DNA from: Triparma columacea
Taxonomy: Eukaryota > Sar > Bolidophyceae > Parmales > Triparmaceae
Direction of reading: 5' to 3'
Length of the DNA stretch: 64,000 nt
Assembly (NCBI GenBank): GCA_030267965.1
Contig: BRYA01000341.1
Coordinates: forward strand, 4,338-68,337
Shown here: positions 40,366 through 51,031 of the stretch, piece by piece
Layout: every line of letters begins with the position of its first letter
Position numbering within the stretch: position 1 is the first letter of the stretch
Notes under the pieces: generated by a model
Told to the model about the DNA's origin: nothing
The model's database searches: none
The model's input: only the letters and a program-made list of their open reading frames with translations
Translations under genes and position numbers: made by a program

Positions 40366-42200
40366 ATGGGAATTGCTCTCCAATTTTCCAATTTCCTTTT
40401 TTGGGTCATTTTTTTGCCCCCTGTGGTCGCACCCTTGGCTAGTTCCGCGATGGACCCCCCCGCCCCGCCCCCCTCACTTAGTATCCTCTCCACCTACATA
40501 TCCATCGTAAAGTCCAGTTTTCTCCCCTTCCTCCCCTCCTGTCTCTGTCCTTCCTCCTCCCCCCCCCCTCCCCATCAGCATGTCCCCTCCCTCGATGGCG
40601 TCCGTTCCCTTTCCCTCCTCTGGGTGATATCTTTCCACACCCAGTTCTTCCTGGGCGGGATGTACAGCCATAAGTCAGCCAACCTTCTCCATGAGACCTG
40701 CTCCAAGACCCTCCTCTGCAGGCCTCTCCTGAACGGCCACGTCGGGGTGGACGCGTTCTTCGTCCTCAGTGGTCTGCTCGTTATCCACAATCTACTCTAC
40801 GACCTTTACCTCCGCCAACCCTCCCCTACCTCTGCGTCTATCAGGTGCAGGTTGCTGGCAAAGTTTGCTGTCAAGAGGTTCTTCAGGATCGCTCCCCTAT
40901 TCTACTTCACCTTCTCCGTGTACTGCACAGCGGCCTCCCTCATAAGCGGCGGCGTCAAGCGCTGCGATTCCCTCGCCTTGGTATCCCAGTCTCTCCTGTT
41001 CTACCAGAACCTCGTCCCGCTCGACCAGCAGTGCATGGCGTGGGGCTGGACCGTGTCGATCGAAGTCCAGTTCTACCTCCTCGCCCCCCTCCTCCTCCTC
41101 CTCCCCTCCGCCGTCCCCTCCCTCGTCCCCCCCCGTGGCAGCCCCTCCAAGCTCCTCATAACTACGGCTGCCCTCCTCCTCATCCCCCTCCTCCTGTCCC
41201 TCCAATCACGCTTCGCCACCGCTAGCTCATACACTCCCCCCCTAGATACGGCCGTCCTCGACCTGACGGCGCACGATACCGGTAACTACTACTTCGACAA
41301 AATGTACGCAGGCACGAGCACCAGGATATTTTCTTGCTTCATGGGTGGCATTGCCGGGTGCCTCGTAGTCGCTATAAGGGAGTTCTCCCCCCCCTCCCCC
41401 CGCCACGCCAGGAATTTCAAGGCCCTCTTCGACTCTCTCAGCTTCGTGCTCCTGTTCCTGGTAGTGAAGTGTGTCGTGTTCGCGGACTCTGCCTCCCAGG
41501 AGTCGGCGTGGCTGGCGGCTGGTGGGACCAAGGTCGGGTTCCTGGTATGGGCCCGGGTCCTATACGCGGCAGCGATTGCGGGTCTGATGGTGGCTCTGGC
41601 GGGTGCAGACGTTATGGGGAGGAAGGTTGGGGAGGAAGGCGAAAAGGTGAGGAGGCAAACTAAAAAATTGAAAGTACCATTCGAAAAGGCAAAGCAAGAC
41701 AGTAGCCGGCGGACAACTTAAAAAATCATCGCTAACCCCCCCCCCCCATCCTCCCTTCCCTCATCCCTTGAAAGGCCCACTGCATATCTCCCCTGAATAT
41801 CTTATCCCTCCCTACCCTTCTCTTAACCCCTTCCCGTTACCTCCCTCTCCCCGGTCCCTCCACTCACCTCCTCTCCTACGCAATGTTTCTCCTCCACCCC
41901 CTCCTCGTAAACGGCTGGTACATCCTCGTAACCCCACAACCCGGGAACTTCATTACGGAGTACATACTGGAAAAGGAGGGAATTTGGACGGGACTGTTGG
42001 CTATAAACGTTGGAATTACGTACGTCGTCAGCGTTGGGGTACACGCTACGGTGGAGAGGCCTTTCCATGAGGTTGGTGTGTTTGTGATAAGGAGGATGGT
42101 GGGGGATGGGGGGGGGGGAACGGAGATGGAGAATTATGGTGAAGAGGGAGAGGTACTACTTGACGACAAGGAGGATAGGATTGGACACGCTGAGCTGTAG
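40366..42200 (+). CDS. Membrane acyltransferase-3 (OafA/NRF-6-like) protein
   Basis: A 568-aa multi-pass protein from two exons (40366-41646 and 41775-42200), phase 0. The acceptor aaag at 41774 is the only AG in that stretch, so it is secure. The acyltransferase-3 family moves acyl groups onto sugars or lipids from the cytoplasmic side. Seen here are the signal-like start, LDGVRSLSLLWVISFHTQFFLGG (the conserved Arg and His after a Leu-Asp-Gly start), the VGVDAFFVLSGLLVIHNLL block, RFFRIAPLFYF, the WGWTVSIEVQFYLLAPLL motif, and LLSYAMFLLHPLLVNGWYI near the end. All are family hallmarks. The last 95 codons are part of a five-copy tandem repeat continuing downstream. The final exon's C-terminus (GEEGEVLLDDKEDRIGHAEL) is unusually acidic. 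Confidence 0.88.
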
Positions 42201-43450
42201 AAGGAAAAGGGCGGGGGGAGGAAACGGCTGGTACATACTCGTAACCCCACTACCCGGGAACTTCATTACGGAGAACATACTGGAAAAGGAGGGAATTTGG
42301 ACGGGACTGTTGGCTATTAACGTTGGAATTACGTACGTCGTCAGCGTTGGGGTTCACGCGATGGTGGAGAGGCCGTTCCATGAGGTTGGTGTGTTTGTGA
42401 TAAGGAGGATGGTGGGGGATGGGGGACCGGAGATGGTGAATTATGGTGAAGAGGGAGAGGTACTACTTGACGATAAGGAGGATAGGATTGGACACGCAGA
42501 GCTGTAGAAGGAAAAGGGCGGGGGGAGGAAACGGCTGGTACATACTCGTAACCCCACTACCTGGGAACTTCATTACGGAGAACATACTGGAAAAGGATGG
42601 AATTTGGACGGGACTTTTGGCTATTAACGTTGGAATTACGTACATCGTCAGCGTGGGGGTTCACGCGACGGTGGAGAGGCCTTTCCATGAGGTTGGTGTG
42701 TTTGTGATAAGGAGGATGGTGGGGGATGGGGGAACGGAGATGATGAATTATGGTGAAGAGGGAGAGGTACTACTTTACGACAAGGAGGATAGGATTGGAC
42801 ACGCAGAGCTGTAGAAGGAAAAGGAAGGGGGGAGGAAACGGCTGGTATATACTCGTAACCCCACTACCTGGGAACTTCATTACGGAGAACATACTGGAAA
42901 AGGAGGGAATTTGGACGGGACTTTTGGCTATTAACGTTGGAATTACGTACGTCGTCAGCGTTGGGGTACACGCGACGGTGGAGAGGCCGTTCCATGAGGT
43001 TGGTGTGTTTGTGATAAGGAGGATGGTGGGGGATGGGGGGGGGGGAACGGAGATGGTGAATTATGGTGAAGAGGGAGAGGTACTACTTGACGATAAGGAG
43101 GATAGGATTGGACACGCAGAGCTGTAGAAGGAAAAGGGCGGGGGGAGGAAACGGCTGGTACATACTCGTAACCCCACAACCCGGGAACTTCATTACGGAG
43201 AACATACTGGAAAAGGAGGGAATTTGGACGGGACTTTTGGCTATTAACGTTGGAATTACGTACGTCGTCAGCGTTGGGGTTCACGCGACGGTGGAGAGAC
43301 CGTTCCATGAGGTTGGTGTGTTTGTGATAAGGAGGATGGTGTGGGAGGGGGGGGGGGGAACGGTGATGGAGAATTATGGTGAAGAGGGAGAGGTACTACT
43401 TTACGACAAGGAGGATAGGATTGGACACGCAGAGCTGTAGAAGGAACGGG
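41911..43450 (+). repeat. Five-copy tandem repeat (307/313 bp) of the acyltransferase 3' end
   Basis: The sequence from acggctggtacat through agctgtagaaggaaaagggcg is present five times in direct repeat. The ccgggaactt/cctgggaactt landmark lies near 41943, 42256, 42563, 42870 and 43183, giving periods of 313, 307, 307 and 313 bp; the length difference comes from a G run. Copies differ at only a few per cent. Copy 1 is the end of the acyltransferase gene and includes its TAG. Copies 2-5 lie after that stop, each open for about 95-100 codons and each with its own TAG. Neither period is a multiple of three, so the frame shifts by one base from copy to copy. Confidence 0.92.
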
Positions 43451-43556
43451 CGGGGGGAGGAAATTTTGTTTGTTGTTCTCTTGAATAAGAAGTCTATTAT
43501 TAACGTTTTATCTCACCCCCCCCCACCACATCAACAACCCAAAACACTAAGGGAAC

Positions 43557-44057
43557 CTAAGGGAAGCACGCGATAGCCTCGATCTCCACAAGCGCTCCCG
43601 CCGGTAAATCCCTAACAGCGAATGCGGCCCTTGCCGGTTTGCTATCCTTGAAAGTTTTATCGTAAACCTCGTTCACCGCCTTGTAGTCCTTGATGTCTGC
43701 GACCAGGACGGTGGTCTTGACGACCTGGGGGACGGTGCCACCGGCGGCGGTGAGGATGGCAACGAGGTTCGAGAGGGCCTGGGCGGTCTGCTCCTTTACC
43801 CCACCTTCTACCATCTTCTGGTCCTTTGGGGAGAGTCCTATGCAGCCTGAAATGTAAAGCGTCTTCTTGTCGGGTGAGAGAACGGCCTGGGAGTAGGGAC
43901 CTATTGCCTGGGGAGCATCGAGGGTTGATATGATGGTCTTCTTGGGGGCGAAGAAGGGGAGGGAAGAGACAAGCTGGGGGAGGAAGACGAGGGCAAGCAG
44001 GGCAGGGACAACGGGGAGGTAGCACTGGATAGACTTGGGGAGCTTCGGGTGGCCCAT
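43557..44057 (-). CDS. RidA/YjgF/UK114-family enamine-imine deaminase
   Basis: A 166-aa single-exon protein. The C-terminal 130 residues follow the RidA family, which hydrolyses reactive 2-aminoacrylate and related imines made by PLP enzymes. Marks are APQAIGPYSQAV, LYISGCIGLSP, ALSNLVAILTAAGGTVPQVVKTTVLVAD, and PARAAFAVRDLPAGALVEIEAIACF. The last carries the conserved Arg and Glu of the active site. Family members are about 130 aa, so the first 35 residues (VVPALLALVFLPQLVSSLPFFAP) are an added hydrophobic leader with Phe after it. That fits ER/plastid targeting in an alga with a complex plastid, though other targets are possible. A 12-bp tandem repeat lies just upstream. Confidence 0.9.
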   Translation of the reverse strand: MGHPKLPKSIQCYLPVVPALLALVFLPQLVSSLPFFAPKKTIISTLDAPQAIGPYSQAVLSPDKKTLYISGCIGLSPKDQKMVEGGVKEQTAQALSNLVAILTAAGGTVPQVVKTTVLVADIKDYKAVNEVYDKTFKDSKPARAAFAVRDLPAGALVEIEAIACFP

Positions 44058-44073
44058 CGTTTCCTGTGTGTTG

Positions 44074-44133
44074 GAGTTGGGGTGTGAGTTGGGGTGTGAG
44101 TTGGTGGGTGAGTTGGGGTGTGAGTTGGGGTTA
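44074..44133. repeat. 12-bp tandem repeat upstream of RidA
   Basis: Five units of gagttggggtgt (one with ggtgggt in place of ggggtgt) lie directly upstream of the RidA-family start codon, within its 5'-UTR or promoter. Confidence 0.85.
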
Positions 44134-44334
44134 AGAAGGATACGAAGCCGCAGCCTGCAGCAAAATGTCTTCTACGACAGTCTTTTGATATAATTAATGG
44201 CTCAGGGTTGAAGTGTAAGGCTTTGTTAAGTTGGTGTTATGGTCATATTACGTATATGTGTAAGTAGAGATGTGATAATGGGTTCTTTGCTGACCTTAAA
44301 AATGGGCCCAAAAGTCAGCCAAAAGTCCTTCAAG

Positions 44335-45167
44335 ATGTCCAAAGTTACACTGTTTGAGGACATCTTTTCTGTTACTCAATTAAACCCTGAGGTAAGCAAA
44401 CGAATGCAATTAGATGGTTGTAATCCAATGAATCATGAATTGAAAGGAGAAATGCTACACACCCTCGAATGGCGATCCATGAATTGCCTAAGTACTCAGC
44501 TCTACATCATTTTTATCGCACTAAATTACAACATGCGATACAACACTACAATCGTTACCAACGACATACCATTTATGTTTCATTTCTTTTCAAATTGAGC
44601 CAAATTATGACAACTACTCAACACCTTCCCCCGACCAACCCAATACCAACCAAATACCAACCCAATGACCACACTAAAATACATCCAAACTCCTCTACAA
44701 TACCCCCTCTAACTTCAACTAACCCTCTACCCCCCACATCACCCCCATAACCCCCTCAGGGTAAAAAATTCGAGAAGGTAGACCGTCTTTCTGCCGAGGG
44801 TACCTCATACAATTGCAAGCTCCTCCTAGATTTCAACTCTGAGATCTACCGCATCCCCGCCAACTCCAAGATCTCCCTCCTCCTCGCCTCCACCCTCTCC
44901 CTCGCCGGGGATCCCTCCTCCCCGTCCTACGACCAGTCCCTCCTTACCTCCGCCACCGTCCAAGGTGACAAGTCCATAGTCGGTTCCTTAGCCGATAACT
45001 ACGAGTACGTCATGCACGGTAAGGTGTTCTCCTACGAGCACAAGGGTGGTGACCAGGTGGAGATCGACATCAGCTACGGGGGCCTCCTGATGAGGCTGAG
45101 GGGAGACCATATGCACCTCAAGAACATCGAGCCGGACAGCAACCTTTACCTACTCATTAAGCGCTAA
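44335..45167 (+). CDS. POLR2H: RNA polymerases I, II and III subunit RPABC3 (RPB8)
   Basis: A 154-aa protein from two exons (44335-44391 and 44760-45167), phase 0, with a rather long intron of 368 bp. RPB8 is an OB-fold subunit shared by the three nuclear RNA polymerases. The N-terminus MSKVTLFEDIFSVTQLNPEGKKFEKVDRL is rebuilt across the intron and is highly typical. The middle LLLDFNSEIYRIPANSKISLLLASTL, then NYEYVMHGKVFSYEH, and the C-terminal SYGGLLMRLRGDHMHLKNIEPDSNLYLLIKR complete the family. Length matches the usual 145-150 aa. The start ATG follows many in-frame-independent codons and is supported by homology only. Confidence 0.95.
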
Positions 45168-45251
45168 CGAACGGCGGGACCGTGTGTTTCTAAATTTTTA
45201 CTTTTTTAGCCCCCTTTACCCTTATTTCGTTAGTATGTGTGTGTCCTTCCC

Positions 45252-46390
45252 TTACAAGGACAGCTTAAGTACGTTGTCATTAAAGCTCTCCAGCAGTCCC
45301 AGCAGCCCCAGATCAGCCTCCCTGTCCCCGAACTCCTCAAGTTCCGTCCCTTCCCCCTTCTTCACGTACGCATAGTATATCCCGTCCTTGTCCTTCAAGA
45401 TCCTCACGTCGTTCGAAAGGTAGAACGTTTCCAAAGTAGCCTTTGGGTTATCGTAGGTTGAGTTGACGCTCTCGATGAAGTCACCCAGTGCTTGTGTGTC
45501 GAGCACGGCGTTTTCCCCGTCAAGCAATCCCCTGAGTAGGGGGATGTTGCTGCCCTTGATCCTGACGTTCTTCATCCCCACCTTTACTATGTCACCACCC
45601 TCCTCCTCCTCCATCGTACCGGTGCTAACGATGCAACCCTCGATCTGAAATGGTAGCCCCCCGCTGTAAAAGTTGAGGAAGGGTACGGAGCCTACCACCG
45701 TGTTGAACTCGTTAACGATGGTTCCGTCCTCCATTATCACCTGCTCAACCGGGCCGATTCGGCTAATCGCTAGGGCCTTCCGGTGCATCTCACAGAACCA
45801 GCTGAACTTAGCAGCATCGTCAGGTGTTTTACAGACAGCGCGAGCGGTTAGGAAGAAGGGGGAGGACCTAAACAAACCCTCTGGTGATGTTGAGTATACA
45901 AGCGTCCATCGACCGACTGCTGAAGCTGCGGAACTCATTGTGGAACCCAAACCTGACCTCTCGGACTTCAACAGATCCATGGCACTCTCGAACTCAGAGG
46001 CAGTGTAGCGAACACCTGAGAGAGAGGAAGGGGGAAACTCACCACGCAAGGTGGTGGAAGAAAAATCTAGAAGGTAAGACTTGAGACCACCACTACCTGA
46101 CCAACCAACTGAGGGGGAAGGGAGAGGGGCAGTGAATTTGTGATGTTAGAGGGGGAGTAAATTTGTGATGTTAAAGGGAGGGTCGACGAGGCTAAGAGGT
46201 AGCTTGAAGAAGATAAAAAATGCTGACCTGGCTCTGGTTCCGCGGGGAGGGGCTCAACGACTGGTTCAACATCACTTGGAGGCTCGGAAAAAAGGGACGT
46301 GCGGAAAGATCGATGAGGGAGAAGGGGAGTGTACGGAGATGCTGGTGCGCATAGCAACCAGAGGGAAAATATTGCGTGGACTTTTCGCAT
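45252..46390 (-). CDS. PAP/fibrillin plastid lipid-associated protein
   Basis: A 330-aa protein from three exons (46390-46228, 46108-46043 and 46015-45252), phase 1 at both joins. The 66-bp middle exon reads GGLKSYLLDFSSTTLRG and fits the conserved start of the domain. The PAP/fibrillin domain is lipocalin-like and binds lipids in plastoglobules and thylakoids. Recognised parts are AVGRWTLVYSTSPE, FNTVVGSVPFLN and the late strand TFYLSNDVRILKDKDGIYYAYVKK. The N-terminus (MRKVHAIFSLWLLCAPASPYTPLL) is a hydrophobic signal followed by a Ser/Arg-rich stretch, as expected for import into a complex plastid. One donor is GTCAGC in place of GTGAG. The protein is strong evidence that the organism has a plastid. 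Confidence 0.87.
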
Positions 46391-46565
46391 TTTTTTGAGA
46401 AAAAGACTTTAGGGCAAAGAAGGGGAATAAGGACAGTACCGTTGCGACATAATAGGAACGTTACCGCATATAATACGCTTGCTACACCCAAAATCTTCAT
46501 CACGATAATATTTGATCCAACCTTCCCACCTTTTTTCATTTCTACCTCCGCCGCCCAGCCCGACA

Positions 46566-49500
46566 ATGAGGTCTTTCACCTCTCTCAGTCCTTCCCGCCC
46601 CCTCCACCGTCGTTTAATGTCCACCCAGATCGAGGACCTATACAGCCGCAAGTCCCCTGTCGAGCATGTGCTCCTCCGTCCTGGCATGTACGTTGGTAGC
46701 ACGACTGCTAGGCCTGACCCTAACCAGTTCATGCCAGCCAAGGGGAAGGACGGAAGGTTGAGTATGAGGTTGGCACCGAGGACGATCAAAAACACCCCGG
46801 CGTGCGTCAAGATATTCGACGAGGTGAGGGAAGGAGTGTCACACCGAAGTTCAAACCGGGCCACAAAATCAAGTACTTAACCCTCCCCTTTCCCTCGCTT
46901 CCCCTTCGCCATCCCACCACCACTTCCAGATAATAGTGAACGCCACAGACAATCTAACCCGCTGCAAGTCTACCTCCATCCTCCACGTTGACATTGATGT
47001 CTCCACCAACACCATCTCCGTCTGCAATGATGGTTCCACCGTTCCCCTCGACGTCCACAAGAGCGAGAACATGCACCTGCCCCAGCTGATATTCGGCAAC
47101 CTCCTGACCGGAAGCAACTTCAATGACGAGGGATCAACGACGGGGGGAAGGCATGGGTACGGGGCGAAACTAACTAACATATTCTCGAAGGAATTTAAGG
47201 TGGAGTGCAACGACCACAGGAAGAAGGTGAGAGGGTTGCCTGGACGCCTCCCCCCCCACCTATTAATCTCCTCCAACCCCCCCCCCCCTCCCCCCCCTCT
47301 CCCCCCCCAGCTGAACTACACCCAGTCTTGGTCTTCCAACATGCAGTCCCACACCCCCCCAACCATCGTCCCTTCTACCCTCGCCACCTGCCCCAACCCC
47401 GCCTTCCCTCCCAGCACCTCCTACACCCGAATCACTTACACCCTCGACCTCGACGCCTTGAAAATCGGCTCCCCCAACCTGCCCCCCGGGGACTACGTTG
47501 CCATGAGCAGGAGGGTAGTGGACGTGGCTGGAACGACGAAGTTCAAGGAAGTGGTGCTCAACGGGGTGAAGATAGAGGTGAAGGACTTCATGGAGTACGC
47601 GGAGATGTTCGGGGAGGAAACCAGTTACCAGAAGATTAACGATAGATGGGAGATTGCCGTCTCCCCCACCCCAAAAGGTATGGAATCCTCGTCCGAGAGC
47701 AACAGCATATCCTTCGTAAACGCTATCGCCACGACTCGGGGTGGCACCCACGTGAACTCCGCCCAGAACCAGATCGTCAAGCACATCCAGAACCACTTCT
47801 CGAAGAAGTACCCGAACCTGCCCGCTGCCTCCCCCCACATAATAAAAAACCACTTCATGCTCTTCCTCAACGGCAAAGTCGAGGACCCGAGCTTCGACAG
47901 CCAGAGCAAGGAGCTCCTTACGACCCCCCCCAAGGACTACGGTTCCACCCTCTCTCTTCCCTCTTCCTTCCTCAACAAGGTGACGTCAGGCTCAGTCGGG
48001 GAGGCCATCCTGGAGCACCTCAAGAGGAACGAGAGGAAGAAGTTCGACAAGATATTCAAGGGTGCGAAGAAGAAAGGGGTAGACGTGCCGAAGCTGGACG
48101 ACGCGAATATGGCTGGGAGCAAGGAGGCGACAAAGTGCACCTTGATACTGACAGAGGGAGACTCCGCCAAGGCCCTCGCCGTCAGCGGACTCGAAATAGT
48201 GGGCCGGGACTACTACGGTGTCTTCCCCCTAAGAGGCAAGGTCCTTAACGTCAGGGACGTCTCGGTTAAACTGTTATCGAACAACGCGGAGGTCAAGGCC
48301 CTTTCAACGATATTGGGGCTGGACTTCTCGAAGAAGTACGAAACGAAGGAGGAGCTCGAAACCCTCCGCTACGGGCGGATAATGCTAATGACTGATCAGG
48401 ACGCGGACGGGTCCCACATCAAGGGCCTGGTGATGAACTTTGTGCATTACTTTTGGCCGGCGCTCCTTAAGGTGAAGCCCAACTTCATCGGCATGCTTCT
48501 GACGCCCCTGGTGAAGTGCTTCAAGGGGAAGGAGGAGGTGTCGTTCGGGAGCATGAACGAGTTCCAGAGGTGGTGGGACGAGGAGCCGAGGAAGGGCTGG
48601 AGGGTCAAGTACTACAAGGGGCTGGGGACTAGCACGGCGCAGGAGGGGAAGGAGTACTTCAGGAACCTCGAAGGGATGACCAAACTATTCGAGTACGAGG
48701 AGGGGGACGGGGAATCTCTAGATATGGCGTTCGACAAGTCCAAGAGCGAGGAGAGAAGGAGCTGGCTGCTGGACAAGTTCGACGCAACCTCCATTCCCAA
48801 CTTCGGCCCTCTAGTCGCTTACAAGGACTTCGTCGACGAGGAGCTCATCCACTTTTCAGCCGCCGACAATATCCGCTCCATACCCAATGTCGTTGACGGC
48901 CTGAAGCCGTCCCAGAGGAAAGTCTTGTACGCCTGCTTCAAGAGGAATTTGAAGAACGAGATAAAGGTCGCCCAGCTCGCAGGCTACATCGCGGAGCAGA
49001 CGGCGTACCACCACGGCGAGGCGTCCCTCCACACCACTATAATCGGAATGTGTCAGGACTTCGTTGGCTCGAACAACATCAACCTCCTCACGCCCTCCGG
49101 ACAGTTCGGGACTAGGCTCACCGGCGGCAAGGACTACGCGTCCCCTCGCTACATCTTTACCTGCCTGATGCCCCACACGAGGAAGCTGTTCTCCGATTTG
49201 GATGACACCCTCCTCGACTACCTCGAGGACGACGGTCAGATGATCGAGCCATCCTACTTCGTTCCCACCCTGCCCATGCTCGCGATCAACGGAGCCCAGG
49301 GGATAGGCACGGGCTGGAGCACGTCGATACCCCCCCACAACCCCTTGGACGTCATCAACTACATCAGGGCCAGGATCGACGGGAGGCAGGGGGAGCTTCT
49401 GCCCCTGCAACCTTGGATTAAAGGATTCAAGGGGACGTACAAAGAAGGGAAGAACGGCGTCATCAGCAGGGGAAAAATAAATGCCATCGACAAGGGGGTG

Positions 49501-50199
49501 GTCGAGATAACGGAGCTCCCCGTCGGCAGGTGGACGAACGATTACAAGGAAATCCTGATGAAGATGAAGGAGAAGGGGGACATCAAGGGCTTCACCGAGA
49601 ACCACACGACGGACTCGACATGCTTCGACGTCTCTCTGCCCCCCCAGGTTTTGGCTCGGAACAAGAAGGCGCTGCACAAGTTCTTCAGGCTGGAGACCAA
49701 CGTCAACGTTACAAACATGAACGCATTCGGGGCCGACGGGGTCGTCAGGAAGTACGAGAGAATCGAGGACATGATCGAGGACTGGTTCTCGGTCAGGTCG
49801 GAGGTATACGTGAGGAGGAAAGAGGAGAGGCTCAAGGTGCTGGAGCACGAGAACCAGCTCCTTCAGAGCAAGGCGAGGTTCATCGACCTGGTGCTGGGGA
49901 AGGAGATTGAATTGTTTGGAGGGATGCCCAAGGGGGAACTGGTCAACATTCTGAACAAAAAGGAATTTAAGGGCAAGGGGGAGCTGGATGCTATTCTTGA
50001 CGGGGGGGAATGGGAGGGGGGGGAAGATTCATATGACTATTTGTTCAGCATGAATGTGAGCAGCTTCACGAGAGAGAGGATAGAAGCGATGGAGAAGGAC
50101 AAGAGCATGAAGGTGAAGGAGCTGGAGGATGTTAGGGGAGAGAGCGCGGAGGACATGTGGAAGAGGGAGCTGGACGAGCTAGAGAGGATTGTTGTTTAG
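46566..50199 (+). CDS. TOP2: DNA topoisomerase II (type IIA, eukaryotic)
   Basis: A 1,147-aa enzyme from three exons (46566-46823, 46930-47226 and 47311-50199), all phase 0. It passes one duplex through a double break, with ATP. Parts seen are the GHKL ATPase start (EHVLLRPGMYVGSTT), ATP-lid residues (GGRHGYGAKLTN), the TOPRIM motif LTEGDSAKALA (about residue 467) with FPLRGKVLNVRD and DQDADGSHIKGL, and the breakage-reunion domain. The active-site Tyr is in SPRYIFT (about residue 799). The protein ends soon after the coiled-coil domain, so it lacks the long, variable C-terminal domain of animal TOP2. The N-terminus MRSFTSLSPSRPLHRRLMS is Arg/Ser-rich and could be a mitochondrial or plastid presequence. 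The second intron (84 bp) is stop-free and in frame. Confidence 0.95.
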
Positions 50200-50233
50200 A
50201 TACTAGAGTTTAGATGTTGATGTATTTTCAGAA

Positions 50234-50575
50234 CTAACTTGACAACATTTTATACCCACCGTGGCAAAGACCTACACCAGTCATTCCCTTGAATATCCGC
50301 ATGTTTGCGTCGGGGTGGACTCTTCCTCGGAGACTCGTCATTGTTACGAAGGTCAAAGGGAGCCAGATGAGGGGAAGGAAGTTCTCAACTTTGGCCCATG
50401 GGAGCTTTCGTATGACGTTAGGGTTCCAGGAAATTTCGCTAATTTGTTGGGTGGTTGGGCGACCGGCGGAGGCTCTGGCGGAGGCTCCGGCGGAGGCTCC
50501 GTTGGTCTCATCACATGTTGCAAATCCTCCTTGTACTGCAAGAGGTCGCAGAAGGTTTAAAAGCGATTCTGACAT
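50234..50575 (-). CDS. Small hypothetical protein with one membrane span
   Basis: A 113-aa single-exon frame starting MSESLLNLLRPLAV. An alanine/serine-rich linker (ASAGASARASAGR) leads to a segment with a hydrophobic span (VENFLPLIWLPLTFVTMTSLRG) and a short tail ending in KMLSS. The composition resembles small accessory subunits of mitochondrial inner-membrane complexes, but no family is recognised. It runs tail-to-tail with topoisomerase II, 35 bp apart. A GC-rich run in the middle also leaves opposite-strand frames open. Confidence 0.45.
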   Translation of the reverse strand: MSESLLNLLRPLAVQGGFATCDETNGASAGASARASAGRPTTQQISEISWNPNVIRKLPWAKVENFLPLIWLPLTFVTMTSLRGRVHPDANMRIFKGMTGVGLCHGGYKMLSS

Positions 50576-51031
50576 CTTTTAGAAGGACTATAATAGACCA
50601 ACGCGTAGTGTAATATATTGATGTCGTAATGTGAGTGTAAAACTATGCGAATTTGCGGTGAATTTGCCTATTTTGTTTGGAGTTTGCTTCCAGTTTTCAC
50701 CTTTTTGATCCATTTTGTTTTTCCCCTAAAAATATTGTACGTGATTAAAAAGACGAATTCATGGACACCAACGTGCTACTTCGATAGTTAGTTTGATTAT
50801 AAGCATTCGATAGCGCCTATCAAGCCGGTTTAACCCTGGTTCCACTATTCACTTCTTTCGATGCTGAGGCTGATTTGAAATTTGAAAGGATAAACGTCGC
50901 CCTCTTTGATTGCATGTTTCGTGATGCCACAATATATCTATTTTACTTATCCTTGTTCCACCTAAATTACCAAAACCTCCCACTAACTCCATGAATCTCC
51001 CCCCTCCCACCACCACCCCTCTCGACAGCAG
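50576..51031. other. Intergenic, moderately AT-rich
   Basis: About 455 bp between the small hypothetical gene (minus) and the dynamin gene (plus), both of which start at its edges, so it carries both promoters. It is visibly richer in A and T than the flanking genes. The last 50 bases before the dynamin ATG are pyrimidine-rich and end in cgacagcag, which may mark a 5'-UTR intron. Confidence 0.45.

Noticed and set aside
43376..43576. A separate gene in the last acyltransferase repeat copy
   Set aside because: The frame is only the repeat read past its end; it has no start context or domain of its own.
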